Shown here: positions 8,057-20,524 of the stretch, one piece after another
How positions within the stretch are numbered: the stretch's first letter is position 1
Layout of the letters: every line of letters starts with the position of its first letter
Source of the DNA: Brevundimonas diminuta 470-4
Lineage (GTDB): Bacteria; Pseudomonadota; Alphaproteobacteria; Caulobacterales; Caulobacteraceae
Direction of reading: 5' to 3'
DNA length: 64,000 nt
Assembly (NCBI GenBank): GCA_000318405.1
Contig: KB291764.1
Span: 1 to 64,000 of the forward strand
Made by a program: the position numbers and the translations under genes
The notes under the pieces: model-generated
Database searches by the model: none
Seen by the model: only the letters and a program-made list of their open reading frames with translations
What the model was told of the DNA's origin: nothing

Positions 8057-9631
8057 ATGTTGAAACGCTCGCGCGCGCTCGCTTCGGTCGCACTGGTCGC
8101 ATTGACGATGGGGGCGACGCCGGTTCTGGCCGAGTCGCTTCAGGAAGCGATCGGTCTGGCCTATCGGACCAACCCGTCCCTGCTGGCCCAGCGCGCCAAT
8201 CAACGCGCCCTGGACGAATCCATTGTTCAGGCGCGCGCCGGGCTGCGGCCGACCATCAACGCCTCTGCGGGCGTTGATTACAGCCGCACCCGCACGGATC
8301 GCGTGACCACGACCATTCCCGGCCAGACCATCCCGATCGATACGAACGGCGACGGCGTGCCGGACGCCACGGGCACGCTGCCGAGCACCACCACCACCAG
8401 CGGCGGCACGATCGAAAGCGACGGCGCCAGCGCCAGCATCAGCCTGAGCCAGAACCTCTGGACGGCGGGCCGGGTGTCGCACGGCATTTCGGCGGCTGAG
8501 GCCAACGTCATGGCGGGCCGCGAAAACCTGCGTCAGGTCGAGCAGCAGGTGATGACTTCGGTCGTCCAGGCCTACGCTGACGTCGTGCGCGATCTGGAAA
8601 TTCTGCGTATCCGCCAGGAGAACCTGCAGGTCCTGCGCCGCCAGCTGGACGAATCGAACGCCCGTTTTGAAGTGGGCGAGATCACCCGCACCGACGTGGC
8701 CCAGTCGGAAGCGCGTCTGGCGCAGTCCGAATCCGATCTGGCCGGGGCTCAGGCGCAGTTGTCGGTCTCTCGCGCGGCCTACGCCGCCGTGGTGGGCCAG
8801 GCGCCGTCCAACCTTCAAGCCTTGCCGATCCTGCCCGGGCTGCCGTCGGACTTCGATGCGGCGATGGATGTCGGCCTGGCTGAAAACCCCGCCGTTCTGG
8901 CCGCCCTCTACGCCCAGCAGGCGGCCGAGGCGAACGTGGCGGCCGCTCGATCGGAATATCTGCCTTCGGCGCGCCTGACGGCCTCTTACGGCGGGACCGC
9001 CAACGACCTGTCCGGCTTTGACCTGTCGGACCGCACCAGCTTCACCGCAGGGGCTTCAGTTTCGGTGCCGCTGTTCACGGGCGGGCTGAACCGGTCGCGC
9101 GTCGCACAGGCTCTGGAACGCGCCAACGCCGCCCAGATCAATGTCGAGGGCCAGCGCCGCACCGTGCTGCAATCGGTCAGCTCAGCCTATGCTCAGAGCG
9201 CTTCGTCCAAAGCCAGCGTCGCCGCTGGTCAGGAAGGCGTGCGCGCCGCCTCGGTCGCCGCCGAGGGCGTGCGCCAGGAAGCGCAGGTCGGCCTGCGCAC
9301 CACGCTGGACGTGCTGAACGCCGAACTGGAACTGCGCAGCGCCGAAGTCGCCCTGGCCAGCGCGCGCCGCAATGAATACGTGGCTCAGGCTCAGTTGCTG
9401 GCGGCGATGGGGCGTCTGGGCGGCCCCAATCTGGATCCGGCCATCGACGCCTATGATCCCGCTGACAACTACAACGCCATCCGCAATCGCGGCGCCCTGC
9501 CTTGGGACGGGCTGCTGGAGACGCTGGACCGGGTCGCCGCGCCGGCTGTGACGCCCGCTGCTGACGCCGAAGACGCCCCGGTGGACCGCCAGTTGAAGGG
9601 CGAAGTCGTCCGCACAGCGCCGCAAGGCTGA
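8057..9631 (+). CDS. tolC: TolC family outer-membrane efflux/secretion channel
   Basis: This 524-residue protein begins with a clear signal peptide (residues 1-25, cleavage after VLA) and then shows the two-fold repeated TolC plan: SLQEAIGLAYRTNPSLL at the start, a first helical hairpin ending in TRTDVAQSEARL, a mid-protein repeat (VAAARSEYLPSARLTASYG), and a second hairpin with VGLRTTLDVLNAELELRSAE. It should form the trimeric outer-membrane duct for type I secretion or drug efflux. The extra loop with repeated Thr and Ser at about residues 80-125 fits an extracellular loop. No inner-membrane partner genes are nearby. Confidence 0.92.
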   Translation: MLKRSRALASVALVALTMGATPVLAESLQEAIGLAYRTNPSLLAQRANQRALDESIVQARAGLRPTINASAGVDYSRTRTDRVTTTIPGQTIPIDTNGDGVPDATGTLPSTTTTSGGTIESDGASASISLSQNLWTAGRVSHGISAAEANVMAGRENLRQVEQQVMTSVVQAYADVVRDLEILRIRQENLQVLRRQLDESNARFEVGEITRTDVAQSEARLAQSESDLAGAQAQLSVSRAAYAAVVGQAPSNLQALPILPGLPSDFDAAMDVGLAENPAVLAALYAQQAAEANVAAARSEYLPSARLTASYGGTANDLSGFDLSDRTSFTAGASVSVPLFTGGLNRSRVAQALERANAAQINVEGQRRTVLQSVSSAYAQSASSKASVAAGQEGVRAASVAAEGVRQEAQVGLRTTLDVLNAELELRSAEVALASARRNEYVAQAQLLAAMGRLGGPNLDPAIDAYDPADNYNAIRNRGALPWDGLLETLDRVAAPAVTPAADAEDAPVDRQLKGEVVRTAPQG

Positions 9632-9800
9632 CGCTTCGTCGACGCGGGCGCGTGAAAACGTCCGTTGATTCCGGCCGAGGTTGATGCGACGACAGGGCAG
9701 GGGCGAGGCGAGTCTGTATCCGCCGCGCCCGTTCGCCCTGCGCCGTTTCCGGCTCAATGGGTGATGACCGAGATCGAGCACCGAGGTTGAAGGCTCCGAC

Positions 9801-10376
9801 ATGACCGACCAGTCCGCTCAGGAACCCACGATGGAAGAAATCCTGGCGTCGATTCGCCGGATTATTTCTGAAGACGACGCCCCGGCTGAAACCGCCGCAG
9901 CGCCCGAGCCGGAACCTGCGCCCGAACCCGAACCCGAACCTGAAGCGGCTCCGGCTATCGTCGCCGCTGAGGAAGACGTTCTTGAGCTGACCGAGCCTTA
10001 TGAGGCCCCGGCCGCCGAGGCCATTGGCGATCTGGACGTCGCCGACGCGGCGCCCTTCCCGGTCGAGACGCCCGCCGTCGCACCCGAGCCTGCGCCGGTC
10101 GCGGTCGCGTCGGAGACGGACGCCCTGGTCGGCGAAACCGCCGCCGCCAGCGCCGCTTCGGCCTTCGCCGGTCTGGCCGCCAGCTTCCAGAAGCCCGAGC
10201 CTGCGCCGGCCGCCTCTGCCGCCGATATGAACTTCATGAGCGGCAATACGGTCGAGGCCATGGTTCGGGAGATGCTCCGCCCGATGCTGAAGGACTGGCT
10301 GGACGCCAACTTGCCCGCCATCGTCGAGGCGCAGGTCCGCAAGGAAGTCGAACGCATCGCCCGCAACGCAGGCTGA
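9801..10376 (+). CDS. popZ: PopZ, polar organising protein
   Basis: This 191-residue protein matches PopZ (DUF2497) end to end. The N-terminal helix SAQEPTMEEILASIRRIISE is the client-binding region, a Pro/Glu/Ala-rich acidic spacer follows (residues 28-125), and the C-terminal oligomerisation helices contain NTVEAMVREMLRPMLKDWLDA. In Caulobacter PopZ forms a polar matrix that anchors the chromosome origin through ParB and recruits signalling proteins. The three-part layout and length agree with that. It is convergent with recG and shares a terminator with it. The 169-base gap upstream shows no clear promoter to my eye. Confidence 0.94.
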   Translation: MTDQSAQEPTMEEILASIRRIISEDDAPAETAAAPEPEPAPEPEPEPEAAPAIVAAEEDVLELTEPYEAPAAEAIGDLDVADAAPFPVETPAVAPEPAPVAVASETDALVGETAAASAASAFAGLAASFQKPEPAPAASAADMNFMSGNTVEAMVREMLRPMLKDWLDANLPAIVEAQVRKEVERIARNAG

Positions 10377-10411
10377 TCGATTCAAAACTTCGCAGAATTT
10401 TACAACGCCCC

Positions 10412-12502
<2,091 letters not shown>

Positions 12503-12589
12503 GATGATGCAGCATAGCTGGCGCAGCGGCGTCTGGAACGCTATCTGATCCGCCTCTTACCGAAGTGAACGGACAGGCAGGGAAACAGC

Positions 12590-12919
12590 GTGGCCGATAT
12601 CGACGCGCGTCCTGAGGACGCCCAGAACACCGACGACCGCAAGACGCGCCTGGGGCGCCTGTCCTTCCGCGCCTGGCGCCGGGGCTTTCGCGAGGCGGAC
12701 ATGGTGCTGGGGCCGTTCACCGACCAGGTCGCGCCGACGCTGAACGACGACGAACTGACCGAACTTGAGACCCTGCTGGATGAAGAGGATCAATACCTCT
12801 ACGCCTGGATCATTGAGCGCGAGCCGACCCCGCCTGAGTTCGACGGGCCGATGATGGCCCGCATCCGCGCCTTCATACGCGAGCACGTCGCGGCCGAAGT
12901 CGCCAGGGGCATCGGCTGA
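12590..12919 (+). CDS. sdhE: SdhE, FAD assembly factor for succinate dehydrogenase
   Basis: This 109-residue protein belongs to the SdhE/Sdh5 family, which promotes covalent flavinylation of SdhA. The family motif RGxxE appears as RGFRE in RAWRRGFREADMVLGPF, followed by LNDDELTELETLLDEEDQYLYAWI. It has about 25 extra residues at the N-terminus compared with the short enterobacterial form. Its TGA overlaps the mfd ATG by one base, so the two are probably co-translated although their functions are not linked. Confidence 0.9.
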   Translation: MADIDARPEDAQNTDDRKTRLGRLSFRAWRRGFREADMVLGPFTDQVAPTLNDDELTELETLLDEEDQYLYAWIIEREPTPPEFDGPMMARIRAFIREHVAAEVARGIG

Positions 12920-15900
12920 TGGACGGCGCGCCGGCGCGGGCCGACATGGAGCTGGGCGGCGCGCCCGAGGGACTGGACGCCCTGATCGTCGCTGATCGCA
13001 TCAAGGCGCAGGGCGGGACCGCCCTGTTCGTGGCGCGCGATTATCAACGTACGGGAAACTTCATCCAGGCGTTTCGTTTCTTTGCCAAAGATATTGAAGT
13101 TCTTGAATATCCGTCGTGGGATTGTCTGCCCTACGATCGGCTGAGCCCGACGGCCTCGGTCGCCGCCCAGCGCATGGCGACGCTGACCCGGCTGGCCACG
13201 CGCGATCCGGCGGACCGGACGCCGCTGCTGGTGGTCGCCACCGTCGCCGCCGCCGCCCAGCGCACCCCGCCGCGCAGCGCCGTGACCGGCGCTGGGTTCG
13301 CCGCAAAGGTCGGAGCCGATCTCGATACGGCGGCTCTGGAACGTTACGTCACGGCGAACGGCTATGTTCGCGCCTCCACCGTGTCTGAACGTGGCGAGTA
13401 CGCCATTCGCGGCGGGGTGATCGACGTCTTCCCGCCGGGATTCGAAGAGCCTGTGCGCCTCGACATGTTCGGTTCCGAGCTGGAATCGATCCGCGCCTTT
13501 GATCCCGAAACGCAACGCTCGACGCGCCAGCTGAAGGCGGTTTCCCTGTCGCCGGTGTCGGAGGTGCTGCTCGACGCGGACGCCATCTCGCATTTCCGCA
13601 GCGGCTATCTGAACCTGTTCGGCGCGCCGGGCGACGAGCCGATGTACGCCGCTGTCAGCGAGGGCGCCCGTCGTCAGGGCGTCGAGCACTGGCTGCCGCT
13701 GTTCTACGACCGACTGGACACGCTGTTCGACTATCTGCCGGACGCGTCGCCGGTCTTCCTCGACAGCCAGACGGAACAGGCGCGGGGCGAGCGCTGGAAT
13801 CTGACTGTCGACGCCTATGAGGCGCGCAAGGAGGCGGCGCGCGGCAAAGGCGGGGCCGCCTACCGCGCCCTGCCGCCCGCTCGGCTCTATCTGGACGACA
13901 GCGACTGGAACAGCGCCCTGGCCGGTCGCGCCGTGCGCCGCCTGTCGCCTCTCGCTGCCGGTTCGGGCGAGGACGCTGGCGGCCGTCTCGGCCGCAGCTT
14001 CGCCGCCGAGCGATCGCAGGACAGCGTCAATCTGTTCGCCGCCGTGGCCCAACACGCCGAGGCGCTGAAGGGGCAGGGCAAGCGCGTCCTGTTCGCATCA
14101 TGGTCCGAAGGCTCGGCCGAACGTCTGGCCGCCATGCTGGGCGATCACGGCCTGACGCACGTCGTGGCGGTGCGCGACTGGGAGGACGTGCAAGTGGCGC
14201 CCGAGGGCGTCTATCTGCGCGCGGTGCTGCCGGTCGATCACGGCTTCGTCACCGACGACCTGGCCGTTATCTCCGAGACCGACATACTGGGCGACCGGCT
14301 GGCGCGGCCACGGCGCAAGCGGCGGGCGTCTAACTTCCTGGCCGAGGCCTCGGCCCTGACGGCGGGCGATCTGGTCGTTCACCTCGATCACGGCATCGGC
14401 CGCTATGAAGGCCTGCGAACGCTGGAGATTCAGGAGGCGCCGCGCGATTGTCTGGAGCTTCTCTATGCTGGTGAGAGCAAACTCTATCTGCCGGTTGAAA
14501 ACATTGACCTTCTGACCCGTTACGGCACGGACGCTGAAGGGGTTCAGCTGGACCGTCTGGGCGGCGCGGGCTGGCAGGCGCGCAAGGCCAAGGCCAAGGA
14601 ACGTCTGCGCGCCATGGCCGAGGGGCTGATCGCCCTGGCCGCCAAGCGGGCGCTGCGGGTGTCCGACGCCATCACGCCGCCCGCGGGCCTGTTCGACGAG
14701 TTCTGCGCCCGCTTCCCCTATGAAGAGACGGACGACCAGTTGAACGCCATCGGCGACGTGCTGGAGGACCTGGGCAAGGGCACGCCGATGGATCGTCTGA
14801 TCTGCGGCGACGTCGGCTTCGGCAAGACGGAAGTCGCCCTGCGCGCCGCCTTCGTCGTGGCCATGACCGGCCAACAGGTCGCCGTCGTCTGTCCGACGAC
14901 GCTGTTGGCGCGTCAGCACTTCAAGACCTTCAGCGAGCGCTTCGCCGGCTGGCCGATCAAGGTGCGCCACCTGTCGCGCATGGTCACGACCAAGGACGCG
15001 AACGAGACGCGCGCAGGCCTGAAGGACGGCAGTTTCGAGATCGTCGTCGGCACCCACGCCGTGCTGGCCGATCAGGTCGGCTTCAAGGATCTGGGCCTCG
15101 TCATCGTGGACGAGGAGCAGCACTTCGGCGTCAAGCACAAGGAGAAGCTGAAGTCCCTGCGGGCCGATGTTCACCTGCTGACCCTGACGGCGACGCCGAT
15201 CCCGCGTACCTTGCAGATGGCGCTGTCGGGCATTCGCGAGATGTCGATCATCGCCACCCCGCCGGTCGATCGCCTGGCGGTGCGGACCTATGTCACGCCG
15301 TGGGACCCCGTGCTGGTGCGCGAGGCCCTGCTGCGCGAGAAATATCGCGGCGGCCAGGCCTATTACGTCGCGCCGCGCCTGAAGGATTTGCCCGACATCG
15401 AGCGGTTCCTGCGCGAACAGGTTCCAGAGGTGAAGTTCGTCGTCGGCCACGGCCAGATGAGCCCGACCCAGCTGGAAGCGGTTATGAGCGCCTTCTATGA
15501 CGGCGAGTATGACGTGCTTGTCTCGACCACCATCGTCGAGAGCGGCATCGACATTCCGACGGCCAACACGCTTGTCGTGCATCGCGCCGATATGTTCGGT
15601 CTGGCCCAGCTTCACCAGATTAGGGGCCGGATCGGTCGGTCCAAGGCGCGGGCCTTCGCCTATCTGACCACCGACCCCACCAAGCCGCTAAGCCTGTCGG
15701 CCGAGCGACGCCTGCAGGTGCTGCAGTCGTTGGACAATCTTGGCGCGGGCTTCCAACTGGCCAGCCACGATCTGGACCAGCGGGGCGGCGGCAATCTGCT
15801 GGGCGACGAACAGTCGGGTCATATCCGCGAGGTCGGCGTCGAGCTGTATCAGCAGATGCTTGAGGACGCCGTGGCCGAACTGCGGGAACAGGGCGAGGCC

Positions 15901-16368
15901 GCCCCGGATCGCGGTTGGTCGCCCTCGATCAACGTCGGCGCAGCTGTATTGATTCCAGAGGATTACGTCCCGGACCTGAACGTCCGCCTGAGCCTGTATC
16001 GCCGACTTTCGGACGCCGAGAGGATGGAGGACCGCGAGGCCATGGCCGCCGAGCTGATCGACCGGTTCGGCCCGCTGCCGGACGAGGCGCAGCAGCTTCT
16101 ACGGATCGTCGGCGTCAAGGCCAACTGCCGCACGGCCTCCATCGAGAAGATCGACATCGGGCCCAAGGGGGCGGTGCTGACCCTGCGCAACAACACCTTC
16201 CCCAATCCGATGGGTCTGGTGGGCCTGATCCAGAAGAACCACGCCTTCTGGAAAATCCGCCCCGATCAGAAGATCGTGGTGAAGGGCGACTGGCCCACGC
16301 CCGACGATCGCCTGAAGGTCGCAGAGCGCATCACCGCCGATCTGGCGCGGGTCGCGGGCGCGGCTTAG
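12919..16368 (+). CDS. mfd: Transcription-repair coupling factor Mfd
   Basis: This 1149-residue protein is Mfd, which removes stalled RNA polymerase and recruits UvrA to damage. The N-terminal UvrB-like module is present, the RNA-polymerase interaction domain is marked by [16 protein letters not shown] near residue 487, and the translocase carries [11 protein letters not shown] (Walker A), VDEEQHFGV (box II), LTATPIPRT, and the RecG-like TRG region [10 protein letters not shown]. The C-terminal D7 domain is complete. Length and order are normal. The start overlaps the sdhE stop. Confidence 0.97.
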   Translation: MDGAPARADMELGGAPEGLDALIVADRIKAQGGTALFVARDYQRTGNFIQAFRFFAKDIEVLEYPSWDCLPYDRLSPTASVAAQRMATLTRLATRDPADRTPLLVVATVAAAAQRTPPRSAVTGAGFAAKVGADLDTAALERYVTANGYVRASTVSERGEYAIRGGVIDVFPPGFEEPVRLDMFGSELESIRAFDPETQRSTRQLKAVSLSPVSEVLLDADAISHFRSGYLNLFGAPGDEPMYAAVSEGARRQGVEHWLPLFYDRLDTLFDYLPDASPVFLDSQTEQARGERWNLTVDAYEARKEAARGKGGAAYRALPPARLYLDDSDWNSALAGRAVRRLSPLAAGSGEDAGGRLGRSFAAERSQDSVNLFAAVAQHAEALKGQGKRVLFASWSEGSAERLAAMLGDHGLTHVVAVRDWEDVQVAPEGVYLRAVLPVDHGFVTDDLAVISETDILGDRLARPRRKRRASNFLAEASALTAGDLVVHLDHGIGRYEGLRTLEIQEAPRDCLELLYAGESKLYLPVENIDLLTRYGTDAEGVQLDRLGGAGWQARKAKAKERLRAMAEGLIALAAKRALRVSDAITPPAGLFDEFCARFPYEETDDQLNAIGDVLEDLGKGTPMDRLICGDVGFGKTEVALRAAFVVAMTGQQVAVVCPTTLLARQHFKTFSERFAGWPIKVRHLSRMVTTKDANETRAGLKDGSFEIVVGTHAVLADQVGFKDLGLVIVDEEQHFGVKHKEKLKSLRADVHLLTLTATPIPRTLQMALSGIREMSIIATPPVDRLAVRTYVTPWDPVLVREALLREKYRGGQAYYVAPRLKDLPDIERFLREQVPEVKFVVGHGQMSPTQLEAVMSAFYDGEYDVLVSTTIVESGIDIPTANTLVVHRADMFGLAQLHQIRGRIGRSKARAFAYLTTDPTKPLSLSAERRLQVLQSLDNLGAGFQLASHDLDQRGGGNLLGDEQSGHIREVGVELYQQMLEDAVAELREQGEAAPDRGWSPSINVGAAVLIPEDYVPDLNVRLSLYRRLSDAERMEDREAMAAELIDRFGPLPDEAQQLLRIVGVKANCRTASIEKIDIGPKGAVLTLRNNTFPNPMGLVGLIQKNHAFWKIRPDQKIVVKGDWPTPDDRLKVAERITADLARVAGAA

Positions 16369-18641
16369 CCCGCGCGCGCCTTCATGCTGCGGACCAGGGC
16401 GCCGAACAGGTTGACGTAGTCGTCGGTCCAGGGGCGGACCTCGGTCGGCTCCAGCTTGCGCCAGCGGCCGTCGGCCTTGAAGTCGGCCAGACCTTCGGGC
16501 GTGGGCGAGATGGCCAGGGCTTCGGTCGAGGCCTCGGCCATCAGGGCGGCGTCGGGGTGCTCGATATAGATCTGGTGCAGTTCGGCGGCTCCCAGCTCGC
16601 GCGCGGCGGCGACGGCGGGCAGGGTGATCTCCAGATTGCGGTTCGACAGGTGCAGCACTACGACGCCTTTCGGTTTCAGCAGCCTGAGGTAGCCCTCGAT
16701 CGCCTCGCGGGTCAGCAGATGGGTCGGCACCGCGTCGGATGAAAAGGCGTCGATCACCAGCAGATCGTAGGAGCGGGGAGATTCCTTGTTCAGCGTCAAC
16801 CGCGCATCGCCCAGGACCGTGCGGATCGGGCCCTGAGCGCAGGTCGAGATGAAGGTGAACCACTTCGGATCGCGCGACAGCCGGTCGACCATCGGATCGA
16901 TCTCGAAGAAGGTCATCTGATCCGAGGCGCGCTTATAGGCCGCCATGGCGCCCGAACCCTGACCCACTACGCCGATGACGGCGCCCGGGCCGCGGGCCTG
17001 GATCAGTTCGGCCGCCTGCCCCAGAGGCGTGGTCTCGGCATAGTACATGGTCGGGGCGCAGGCGAAGTCGGGGTTGCGCGCCTGGGCGCCGTGCAGGGTC
17101 GTGCCGTGCATCAGAACATGGACGTCGCCGCCCATCTTGGGATCCGGCGTGACCGCCACACGCATGACGCCGAAGAAGCTGCGCTCGGACAGGCTCCAGT
17201 CGTAACCTCGGCCGATGTAGTGAGCCGACACCGTCATGGCGGCGACGACAGCGGTGAACATCAGCACGCGATCGCGGATCAGAAAGGCGCAGATGGCGGC
17301 GGCGCCGAGGATGATCTGCGCCGTCGCGGTCAGGCCGAAGTAGCTGAACACCGTGCGCAGCGATGCGTCATAGCGCATCATCTCGAACAGCAGCGGGACC
17401 GACACGGCGATCGTCAGGCCCGCTGTCATCAGCCAGACTTCATGTTTGGCGGGACGCGCGCCCAGCCACGGCCGCGCCAGACAGACCAGCACCATGACCA
17501 GCGGATACTCGAGCACGGTCTCGAACAGGGTCGGCGCCAGCAAGGCTGTGAAGGCCCCGCCCAGCACGCCGCCCAGCGACATCAGCAGGTAGAACTCGGT
17601 CAGCCGGTCCGGCGCCGGGCGTCGGGCGGCCAACTGCTGGTGGCACATCAGGGTCGTGAAGAAGAAGGCGGCCAGATGCACGCCCAGCAGCATCAGCCAA
17701 TGTCCCGTCGTCATGCCGACCAGGGCGGCGATCATGACGGTGAAGGTCGCCTGCAGCATCAGGGTGACGGGCAGCGGTATCCACGGCCGGGTCTGAAAGG
17801 CGATGACGAAGGTCAGCAGATAGAGGGCCAGCGGCGCGACCCACAGAAAGGGGGCCGAGGCCACGTCTGTCGAAAGATGCGCGGTCACCCCCAGCATCAG
17901 GCTGGAGGGTGCGGCGGCCAGCAGGATCAGGATGACCTTCCGCGACCAAGGGATCGGCGGACTGCGATGGTCCGAGGCGGCGGTGCGGGCGGCGCCGAGA
18001 CCGCGCGGCAGGATGATCGCCAGCAACACGATCATGGCGGCGAAGGCGCCGTATCCGACTGTCCAGCCAAGCCTCTGCCCTGACAGGGACGCCAGCGGCT
18101 CGATCAGGACCGGATAGGCCAGAAGCGCCAGGAAGCTGCCCAGGTTGGAGGCGGCGTAAAGCACATAGGGGTTGGCTCCGTCGGGCCGGCCGACGCGGGC
18201 GCGCGCATACCAGGCCTGAAGCAGGGGCGCTGTGGCTGATAGAACGGCGAAAGGCGCGCCGACGGACAGAAACAGAGCCCCCAGAAGCCAGCCGATCGGC
18301 GCGGTCGGATCGGGATCCCCCAGCGCCTCGGTAATGCTCAGCGGCAGGAAGACCGCCGCCGCCGCCAACAGCGTCAGATGCGTCACGGCCTGCCAACGCA
18401 CCGACGGAATTCGTTGCAGCAGGTGGGCGTAGAGATAGCCCGCCAGCAGCGCTGCCTGGAAGAAGACCATGGCGGTGTTCCACACCGATGGCGATCCGCC
18501 CAGCAGCGGCAGCACCAGCTTGGTCGCCATCGGCTGAACCAGGAAAACCAGACTGGCCGAGGTGAAGATGGCGACGGCGAAGGCGGCAGGTGTTATCGCG
18601 TCGATCCTGCGATGCGCCGGGGACAGGACGTGTTCGGTCAT
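16365..18641 (-). CDS. Membrane protein with fused spermidine-synthase-like domain
   Basis: This 758-residue protein has about ten to twelve predicted membrane segments in the first 480 residues (starting FASLVFLVQPMATKLVLP-type sequence near residue 28) and a C-terminal class I methyltransferase/aminopropyltransferase-like domain: GVVGQGSGAMAAYKR near residue 560, FEIDPMVDRLS, and YDLLVIDAFSSDAVPTHLLTREA near residue 645. This matches the fused MFS/spermidine synthase family. Whether it makes polyamine is unknown; many members may act on other substrates. It ends four bases into the mfd 3' end, convergently. Confidence 0.85.
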   Translation of the reverse strand: MTEHVLSPAHRRIDAITPAAFAVAIFTSASLVFLVQPMATKLVLPLLGGSPSVWNTAMVFFQAALLAGYLYAHLLQRIPSVRWQAVTHLTLLAAAAVFLPLSITEALGDPDPTAPIGWLLGALFLSVGAPFAVLSATAPLLQAWYARARVGRPDGANPYVLYAASNLGSFLALLAYPVLIEPLASLSGQRLGWTVGYGAFAAMIVLLAIILPRGLGAARTAASDHRSPPIPWSRKVILILLAAAPSSLMLGVTAHLSTDVASAPFLWVAPLALYLLTFVIAFQTRPWIPLPVTLMLQATFTVMIAALVGMTTGHWLMLLGVHLAAFFFTTLMCHQQLAARRPAPDRLTEFYLLMSLGGVLGGAFTALLAPTLFETVLEYPLVMVLVCLARPWLGARPAKHEVWLMTAGLTIAVSVPLLFEMMRYDASLRTVFSYFGLTATAQIILGAAAICAFLIRDRVLMFTAVVAAMTVSAHYIGRGYDWSLSERSFFGVMRVAVTPDPKMGGDVHVLMHGTTLHGAQARNPDFACAPTMYYAETTPLGQAAELIQARGPGAVIGVVGQGSGAMAAYKRASDQMTFFEIDPMVDRLSRDPKWFTFISTCAQGPIRTVLGDARLTLNKESPRSYDLLVIDAFSSDAVPTHLLTREAIEGYLRLLKPKGVVVLHLSNRNLEITLPAVAAARELGAAELHQIYIEHPDAALMAEASTEALAISPTPEGLADFKADGRWRKLEPTEVRPWTDDYVNLFGALVRSMKARAG

Positions 18642-18714
18642 GCGCTGCTTTCGACCTGAAGCGGGTGATTCCGCAGGTCGAGGCTAGGACGACTCGAGGA
18701 TGGAGCGAATTCCC

Positions 18715-19209
18715 ATGTTGCCGCAGGATATCGAGGCGACCGCTGAAAACGTGATCGGTCATGCGATCAGGGCCGGTCTGATGATCGCCACGGCCGAAAG
18801 CTGCACCGGCGGTCTGGTGGCGGGCGCCCTGACGGCGATCGCAGGGTCTTCGGCCGTCGTGGATCGGGGCTTCGTCACCTACAGCAACGAGGCCAAGATG
18901 GAGATGCTGGGCGTGCCGCAGGACGTGCTGGCGCGTTTCGGGGCGGTGTCGGAGCCGACGGCGCGGGCCATGGCTGAGGGAGCGAAGGCGAACTCGCGGG
19001 CTCAGATCGCGGTCTCCGTCACCGGGATCGCCGGGCCGGGCGGCGGCTCGGACGACAAGCCGGTCGGCCTGGTTCACTTCGCCATCGCAGGGCCTGAAGG
19101 ATCCGTGGTCCATGTCGAAAAGCGCTTCGGCGCTATCGGGCGCGATCAGGTGCGTCTCGAAAGCGTGCGCATCGCCCTGGGCCTGTTGCTGGACGCGGCG
19201 GCGCGATGA
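18715..19209 (+). CDS. pncC: CinA C-terminal domain protein, nicotinamide-nucleotide amidase
   Basis: This 164-residue protein is the stand-alone CinA C-terminal domain, which deamidates nicotinamide mononucleotide in pyridine-nucleotide salvage. Diagnostic parts are IATAESCTGGLVAGALT near residue 22, VVDRGFVTYSNEAKMEMLGV near 48, and VSVTGIAGPGGGSDDKPVGLV near 102. I prefer the ATG at 18715, which has GGAG nine bases upstream; an in-frame ATG at 18700 is the alternative. The stop overlaps the tusA start (ATGA). Confidence 0.9.
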   Translation: MLPQDIEATAENVIGHAIRAGLMIATAESCTGGLVAGALTAIAGSSAVVDRGFVTYSNEAKMEMLGVPQDVLARFGAVSEPTARAMAEGAKANSRAQIAVSVTGIAGPGGGSDDKPVGLVHFAIAGPEGSVVHVEKRFGAIGRDQVRLESVRIALGLLLDAAAR

Positions 19210-19448
19210 GCGAGCCTGTCGTCATCGACGCGCGGGGTCACAGGTGCCCGGTCCCCAGCCTTCGACTGCGCAAGGCGATGGGGGGCGCCTGTGCGGGCGC
19301 GCGCTGGACCTTGCTGGCGACCGATCCGATGGCGCGGATCGACGTGCCCTTCCTGATGCAGGAGTTAGGCGGTCAGGTCGTTGCGATCGAAGAGACGGAC
19401 GGCGTGCTTCAGATCACTGTCGAGAGCGGCGACGCTCGGACAGGCTGA
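19206..19448 (+). CDS. TusA family sulfur-carrier protein
   Basis: This 80-residue protein has the TusA/SirA fold signature with the CPxP motif: DARGHRCPVPSLRLRKAM, in which Cys14 would carry persulfide sulfur. The second half (DPMARIDVPFLMQELGGQV) fits the conserved DP...D...F region. The family relays sulfur for tRNA thiolation or molybdenum-cofactor and other pathways; which one applies here is not visible. It is coupled to pncC by an ATGA overlap, and its 3' end overlaps the convergent BrkB-family gene by 35 bases. Confidence 0.87.
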   Translation: MSEPVVIDARGHRCPVPSLRLRKAMGGACAGARWTLLATDPMARIDVPFLMQELGGQVVAIEETDGVLQITVESGDARTG

Positions 19449-20385
19449 CGACCGTATCGGGATAGGCCTCGGGCGGGGGCAGGTCGGCCCGCTTTTCCCA
19501 GTCGATCTCCAGTTCCGTGGCGAAGGCGCCGCCATAGAAGACGGCGTTGATGTTCCACGACAGCCAGATCAACAGCACCACCACGGCGCCGACCGAGCCG
19601 TAGGTCGCGCCCAGATGCACGATCTGCTCGACATAGATGGTGCACAGCCAAGAGAAGAAGCTGGACATGACCGTCGCGACCAGACCGCCGATGACCGCCG
19701 CCTTCCAGGCGACGCGCTTGGCGTGCGCCATGGCGTAGCGATAGAGCATGGTCAGCCCCAGCCACAGGCCGAGGGCGGGCCACAGGCCGTCAAGCGGCAG
19801 CGTCAACCAGCCGCCCGGTTCGTCGACATAGGCGTGCTCCATCAGACGCGAGGTGACCACCGCGCCCGACACCACGGTGAACAGCACGAAGGCCGCAAGC
19901 GCGACCAGGAAGGCCAGCAGGTTGAACTTGAAAAAGCCCAGCGGCTTGGTTTCGTCGTGGATCAGGTTCAGCCCCGCCAGCAGGGCCTTGAAGCCCCGAT
20001 GCGCGGCATAGGCGCCGATGACCAGTGCGATGGCGCTCTGCAGCGATACGGTCCGCGCCGAGGCGTTGGCCAGCCGGTCGATCTCGTTCAGGAACAGGGT
20101 GCGCGCGGCCGAGGGGATGACATCCGCCAGGGCGGCCGCCTGTTCGCTGACCTGTCCTATCGTCAGGACGGCCTTGTAGAAGCCGATCAGGATGGCGATG
20201 GCCGGGAAGAGGGCCAGCAGGGCGAAAAACGAAACCCCGCCGGTATAGAGCATGACGTCCCGGCCCCAGCTTCTGGCGAAGGCGCGGCCTGCGAGGCGCG
20301 CCGTGTGCATGGGCAGGTCCGCGAGCGGTAAGGGCTGGGTCAATCCAAGGCCTCGTCGTCGAACAAGCGGGGGGATTAACCCCAT
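19414..20385 (-). CDS. YihY/BrkB family inner-membrane protein
   Basis: This 323-residue protein has six predicted membrane segments and the family signatures DVMLYTGGVSFFALLALFPA near residue 42, YAAHRGFKALLAGLN, and near the end SVGAVVVLLIWLSWNINAVFYGG. The family was once called ribonuclease BN; the true function is unknown and may be transport. Start choice is uncertain: ATG 20385 gives the usual short N-terminal extension, and ATG 20310 would also keep the whole domain. The longer frame up to 20646 lies over the start of the divergent gene and lacks family features. Confidence 0.87.
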   Translation of the reverse strand: MGLIPPLVRRRGLGLTQPLPLADLPMHTARLAGRAFARSWGRDVMLYTGGVSFFALLALFPAIAILIGFYKAVLTIGQVSEQAAALADVIPSAARTLFLNEIDRLANASARTVSLQSAIALVIGAYAAHRGFKALLAGLNLIHDETKPLGFFKFNLLAFLVALAAFVLFTVVSGAVVTSRLMEHAYVDEPGGWLTLPLDGLWPALGLWLGLTMLYRYAMAHAKRVAWKAAVIGGLVATVMSSFFSWLCTIYVEQIVHLGATYGSVGAVVVLLIWLSWNINAVFYGGAFATELEIDWEKRADLPPPEAYPDTVVSLSERRRSRQ

Positions 20386-20524
20386 TCGGCGCGAGGTGGG
20401 AACCCCTGATCGGCGGTCCGGCGGTATCCGATCTTGCCCATTGCGGGTCGCGACGACGCCGGTATCATGCCGTGAGGCTCGGTAAAGGCGGCGGGGGCGG
20501 CCGGCCGAAGCCAGGAGATTCTGC

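Noticed and set aside
9630-9800. CtrA or other cell-cycle operator upstream of popZ
   Set aside because: I looked for TTAA-N7-TTAA and found none in this gap.
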